From positions 27,561 to 35,520 of the forward strand of contig DCZD01000046.1 of NCBI GenBank assembly GCA_002331255.1: a stretch of 7,960 bases of DNA. The letters are read 5' to 3'. Of the stretch, positions 5,660 to 7,960 are shown one piece after another (position 1 is the stretch's first letter; the number at the start of each line of letters is the position of its first letter). Source of the stretch: Acidimicrobiaceae bacterium UBA2093 (GTDB lineage: Bacteria; Actinomycetota; Acidimicrobiia; Acidimicrobiales; Ilumatobacteraceae). The notes under the pieces are model-generated. The model searched no databases. It saw only the letters and a program-made list of their open reading frames with translations, and was not told the DNA's origin. Position numbers and translations under genes: made by a program.

Positions 5660-6838
5660 TTATGTGCGGAATCGCCACGTCAATTGTCTGCGTCGACGTT
5701 GTAGGTCATCAGCACGGGTCGCGGGGTCGATGCTCGGCGTGTCGTTTGGCAGGTGCGCCCATACGTCATCAACCGGCACAACTCGCGAGTGAGGTGACGG
5801 ATCAGATGTTGCCCAGAACCAGCGGAATGTGAGGAGTCCCTGTTGGCGGTTCCCCGCGTCGAGCCAATTCGCACAGCCAGGGTCAGTGTGGGAGATAACC
5901 ATTCGCACTTTGCCATCTGAAGAGACGTGCGTGTCGGTGTGGTTGGTGGAGATCAACCTGTCGAGTGGCTCAAGCAAGTCGTACCACGCGGTCTCGTATA
6001 ACTGAAAGCCCCAGTAACGAGCCGTTGGAATGTCAGTCTCGACGATCAGTGCGTCGTTTGGCTCAAGGTCGTAAAAGCAGAAGCCGTATCTCGCCAGTTC
6101 GAGTCCGCCGCTTACCTTCATCGTCGATGCGAATGTGTTCGCAGGTGCAAGCGCACGTTTCTCGATGATGTAGTTATTCCAGAAACGAATTGACTCTTCA
6201 GTTGACGTGATGGCACGCTCCATGCGCGCCGCCAACAATTCATCGGTAACGCGTGGCGTTGGCTCATCGACATCATCATCAATGCACTCGAGTGTGAACA
6301 CTGCCGGGTCGCGCTCTTCCCACGTGAAGTAGAACTCGCGAAAGGACAACACCGTCGCTCTACCTGGAATCGGAATGTGGGGAAGTGTGCCTGGGGTGCC
6401 GCCGATTTGAATCTCAAATTCGTCGTCTTTTCCGATTCCGTGGTCAGATGCGCAGTGCTGGGAGATGGTGCCCCACACGGCTTGGTGCATGAAACCGGCG
6501 CGCATCGCGATCACAAACTCATCGCAACTATTCATGTGGCCACGGAAGATGTACGTGCGCTTCGGATCAATTCGTGCGTGTCGGTAGACGTAGTCGGCGC
6601 TCGGCCCACCCCACGGGGTCAATAGATCGTTTTGCCGTTGGAAGAGTGGACGTCGTGGGTCTGCATGAAAAAGCTCCCAGTTCGACCAACAACTCCACTG
6701 TTTGGCGATGTGGGCGACCCCTTCGATGCGCTCTTGTTCGCTCTGCGGATACGGTCCGGAATGGATCTCATCGGCAAGTCCTGCCAGACGAGCCAACACA
6801 TTGCCCCACGCGTGTGAAGCTTGCCCCCCGACACTCAT
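5660..6838 (-). CDS. DUF1214 domain-containing protein
   Basis: A 392-residue protein whose C-terminal third matches the DUF1214 pattern: Tyr-Trp-Gly-Phe-Gln-Leu-Tyr (275-281), Leu-Asp-Arg and Thr-Asn-His (near 292-300), an Asp-Gly-Lys turn (308-310), then Asp-Pro-Gly-Cys-Ala-Asn-Trp-Leu (319-326) and the Phe-Arg-Trp-Phe-Trp strand (338-342). The biochemical role of DUF1214 is not established. The N-terminal 250 residues are less conserved to my eye and contain Trp-rich and acidic segments. There is no signal peptide, although many DUF1214/DUF1254 proteins are exported. It is the first gene of a two-gene operon with the sulfotransferase 13 bp downstream, and it is divergent from mftD. The ATG at 6838 is supported by TAGTGT ending 7 nt upstream, a leaderless-type arrangement. 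I recall similar DUF1214-sulfotransferase pairings in mycobacteria, from memory only. Confidence 0.85.
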   Translation of the reverse strand: MSVGGQASHAWGNVLARLAGLADEIHSGPYPQSEQERIEGVAHIAKQWSCWSNWELFHADPRRPLFQRQNDLLTPWGGPSADYVYRHARIDPKRTYIFRGHMNSCDEFVIAMRAGFMHQAVWGTISQHCASDHGIGKDDEFEIQIGGTPGTLPHIPIPGRATVLSFREFYFTWEERDPAVFTLECIDDDVDEPTPRVTDELLAARMERAITSTEESIRFWNNYIIEKRALAPANTFASTMKVSGGLELARYGFCFYDLEPNDALIVETDIPTARYWGFQLYETAWYDLLEPLDRLISTNHTDTHVSSDGKVRMVISHTDPGCANWLDAGNRQQGLLTFRWFWATSDPSPHSRVVPVDDVWAHLPNDTPSIDPATRADDLQRRRRQLTWRFRT

Positions 6839-6845
6839 CGGGTCA

Positions 6846-6851
6846 ACACTA
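6846..6851 (-). promoter_or_regulatory. -10 box TAGTGT of the DUF1214 operon, leaderless type
   Basis: TAGTGT on the minus strand ends 7 nt before the ATG at 6838, with no Shine-Dalgarno sequence in between. It is one of five such boxes in the window. Confidence 0.45.
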
Positions 6852-6887
6852 GACCGGTAGCCTCACTTTGACTTCGAAGAACAAGTC

Positions 6888-6895
6888 GAGAAGGA
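6888..6895 (+). promoter_or_regulatory. Shine-Dalgarno GAGAAGGA for mftD
   Basis: A purine-rich match 7 nt before the ATG at 6903. It fixes the start of mftD and shows that this gene has a leader, unlike most of its neighbours. Confidence 0.65.
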
Positions 6896-6902
6896 ACCCC
6901 CG

Positions 6903-7960
6903 ATGGCCAATTCATGGTTCGAAACCGTCGCAGTGGCGCAACGTCGTGCGCAACGTCGTCTTCCGAAATCGGTGTACGGCGCCCTCATCGCTGGGTCAGA
7001 GAAGGGCCTCACCCTTCAGGACAATCAGTCGGCCTTTGATCAGTTGGGCTTTGCTCCGCACGTTGCCGGTCTTCATCAGCAGCGAGGCATGGACGTGAAC
7101 GTCATGGGTCAGTCGCTCTCTATGCCAATCATCATGTCGCCGACTGGCGTGCAGGCAGTGCACCCCGACGGTGAATTAGCAATTGCACGTGCAGCTGCCA
7201 ATCGTGGCATTGCGATGGGTCTCAGTTCTTTTGCCAGCAAGTCGCTAGAGGACGTGTGCGCAGTGAACTCACAAGTTTTCTTTCAGATGTATTGGTCCGG
7301 TGGACGCGACACCATGGTGCAACGTTTGCAACGCGCCCAGGCCGCTGGCGCCAAGGGAATCATCCTCACGCTCGACTGGTCATTCAGCAACGGTCGCGAC
7401 TGGGGAAGTCCGTGGATTCCCGACAAGATTGACTTGAAAGCAATGGTGAAGCTCGCGCCGGAAGTGTTGGCTCGCCCGCGCTGGTTGTGGCAATTCGCAA
7501 AGACCTTCAAGTTCCCCGACCTGAGCACGCCGAACATGGCGGCACCGGGCGAGAAGCCGCCGACGTTCTTCGGTGCGTATTACGAGTGGATGCAAAGTGC
7601 ACCGCCAAGTTGGGACGATATCGCATGGCTGCGTTCACAGTGGAATGGACCTTTCATGGTGAAAGGCGTGTGTCGCGTCGACGATGCAAAGCGCGTCGTT
7701 GACTGCGGTGCGAGCGCACTGTCAGTGTCGAACCATGGTGGCAACAATCTCGACGGTACACCTGCGCCAATTCGCGCATTGCCGGCAGTTGTTGATGCCG
7801 TCGGAAACCAGATCGACGTAGTCATGGATGGTGGCGTGCGTCGCGGCAGTGACGTTGTGAAGGCGGTGGCTCTCGGTGCAAAGGCTGTGATGATCGGTCG
7901 TGCGTACTTGTGGGGTCTTGCAGCTAATGGACAGGCCGGGGTTGAAAATGTGCTCGACGT
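6903..7960 (+). CDS. mftD: Mycofactocin maturase MftD (FMN-dependent), 3' end cut by the window
   Basis: An open frame of 352 codons running off the right edge. MftD belongs to the alpha-hydroxyacid oxidase (FMN) fold and converts the MftC/MftE product AHDP to pre-mycofactocin by oxidative deamination in the cytosol. It closely follows the MftD sequence I remember: Trp-Phe-Glu-Thr-Val-Ala near the start, Gly-Ser-Glu-Lys-Gly-Leu-Thr (31-37), Ser-Pro-Thr-Gly-Val-Gln-Ala-Val (79-86), Gly-Arg-Asp-Trp-Gly-Ser-Pro (164-170), FMN-binding Lys254, His278, Asp-Gly-Gly (309-311) and Ile-Gly-Arg-Ala-Tyr-Leu-Trp-Gly (331-338). After His278 it reads Gly-Gly-Asn281-Asn-Leu-Asp-Gly, so the substrate-carboxylate Arg of lactate and glycolate oxidases is Asn. 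About 40 residues should be missing. A Shine-Dalgarno sequence 7 nt upstream fixes the start. No mftA, mftB or mftC precedes it, so it begins its transcript; mftE or mftF may follow. Confidence 0.93.
   Translation, partial: MANSWFETVAVAQRRAQRRLPKSVYGALIAGSEKGLTLQDNQSAFDQLGFAPHVAGLHQQRGMDVNVMGQSLSMPIIMSPTGVQAVHPDGELAIARAAANRGIAMGLSSFASKSLEDVCAVNSQVFFQMYWSGGRDTMVQRLQRAQAAGAKGIILTLDWSFSNGRDWGSPWIPDKIDLKAMVKLAPEVLARPRWLWQFAKTFKFPDLSTPNMAAPGEKPPTFFGAYYEWMQSAPPSWDDIAWLRSQWNGPFMVKGVCRVDDAKRVVDCGASALSVSNHGGNNLDGTPAPIRALPAVVDAVGNQIDVVMDGGVRRGSDVVKAVALGAKAVMIGRAYLWGLAANGQAGVENVLD

Larger units (their letters stand above)
6839..6902. promoter_or_regulatory. Divergent promoter region between the DUF1214 operon and mftD
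   Basis: Sixty-four bases must hold the start signals for both directions. Leftward, TAGTGT (6851-6846, minus) ends 7 nt before the DUF1214 ATG. Rightward, TAGCCT (6858-6863) is a possible -10 for mftD, giving a leader of about 33 nt that includes the Shine-Dalgarno sequence. The two boxes are only 6 bp apart, flanking the 6-bp palindrome ACCGGT (6853-6858, overlapping both by up to one base), so one bound protein could affect both genes. Assignments are by eye. Confidence 0.4.

Noticed and set aside
6868..6873. TTGACT as a -35 for mftD
   Set aside because: The matching -10 position would fall on the Shine-Dalgarno sequence, leaving no room for a leader.
6839..6902. A hidden mftA peptide gene before mftD
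   Set aside because: The 64-bp gap is too short, and no Ile-Cys-Gly-Val-Tyr-type ending was seen.
6903..7960. L-lactate dehydrogenase (LldD) or glycolate oxidase
   Set aside because: The carboxylate-binding Arg after the active-site His is Asn, and the segments Gly-Ser-Glu-Lys-Gly-Leu-Thr and Gly-Arg-Asp-Trp-Gly-Ser-Pro match MftD.
1..7960. CRISPR array, tRNA, insertion sequence or prophage genes
   Set aside because: No spaced direct repeats, cloverleaf with a CCA-end context, transposase motif or phage structural gene was noticed.

Overview
The window is a gene-dense piece of a bacterial chromosome of moderate G+C. The gene families point to an actinobacterium: a mycofactocin maturase (MftD), a DUF1214 protein paired with a Sulfotransfer_3-type sulfotransferase, and several genes with leaderless-type promoters. 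The moderate G+C and atypical codon use make an aquatic Acidimicrobiia-like lineage my best guess. That guess is inference and was not tested.

Layout, left to right. (1) A possible gene fragment at the left edge (minus, 1-122) would overlap the stop codon of a universal stress protein (minus, 119-550). (2) A divergent intergenic region with a palindrome and an inverted repeat leads to an unrecognised secreted, cysteine-rich protein (plus, 698-1873). (3) A nested stem-loop marks the point where that gene converges on a Bcp/PrxQ-type peroxiredoxin (minus, 1893-2342), which lies downstream of a dual-specificity-type protein phosphatase (minus, 2377-2901). (4) Divergent from the phosphatase is a patatin-like lipase (plus, 2957-4432) that carries a pair of EF-hands inside its catalytic domain. 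(5) The lipase overlaps tail-to-tail with a two-gene unit on the minus strand: a DUF1214 protein (5660-6838) followed by a PAPS-dependent sulfotransferase (4408-5646). (6) Divergent from that unit across 64 bp is mftD (plus, 6903 to the right edge), which is cut by the window end.

Two features stand out. One is the lipase: a canonical and a degenerate EF-hand sit between its Ser-Asp catalytic core and the typical C-terminal patatin segment, suggesting calcium control of lipid hydrolysis. The other is a repeated promoter design. Five genes (universal stress protein, peroxiredoxin, phosphatase, lipase, DUF1214 protein) have no Shine-Dalgarno sequence but carry TANNNT ending exactly 6 or 7 nt before the ATG, as expected for leaderless transcripts. 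The secreted protein and mftD instead have good Shine-Dalgarno sequences.

How the genes might work together is inference. mftD belongs to biosynthesis of a peptide-derived redox cofactor and is often near accessory oxidoreductases and lipid-modifying genes; the sulfotransferase/DUF1214 unit may modify a lipid or sterol-like alcohol. The universal stress protein and peroxiredoxin are stress functions. No RNA gene, insertion sequence, CRISPR array or prophage was seen.
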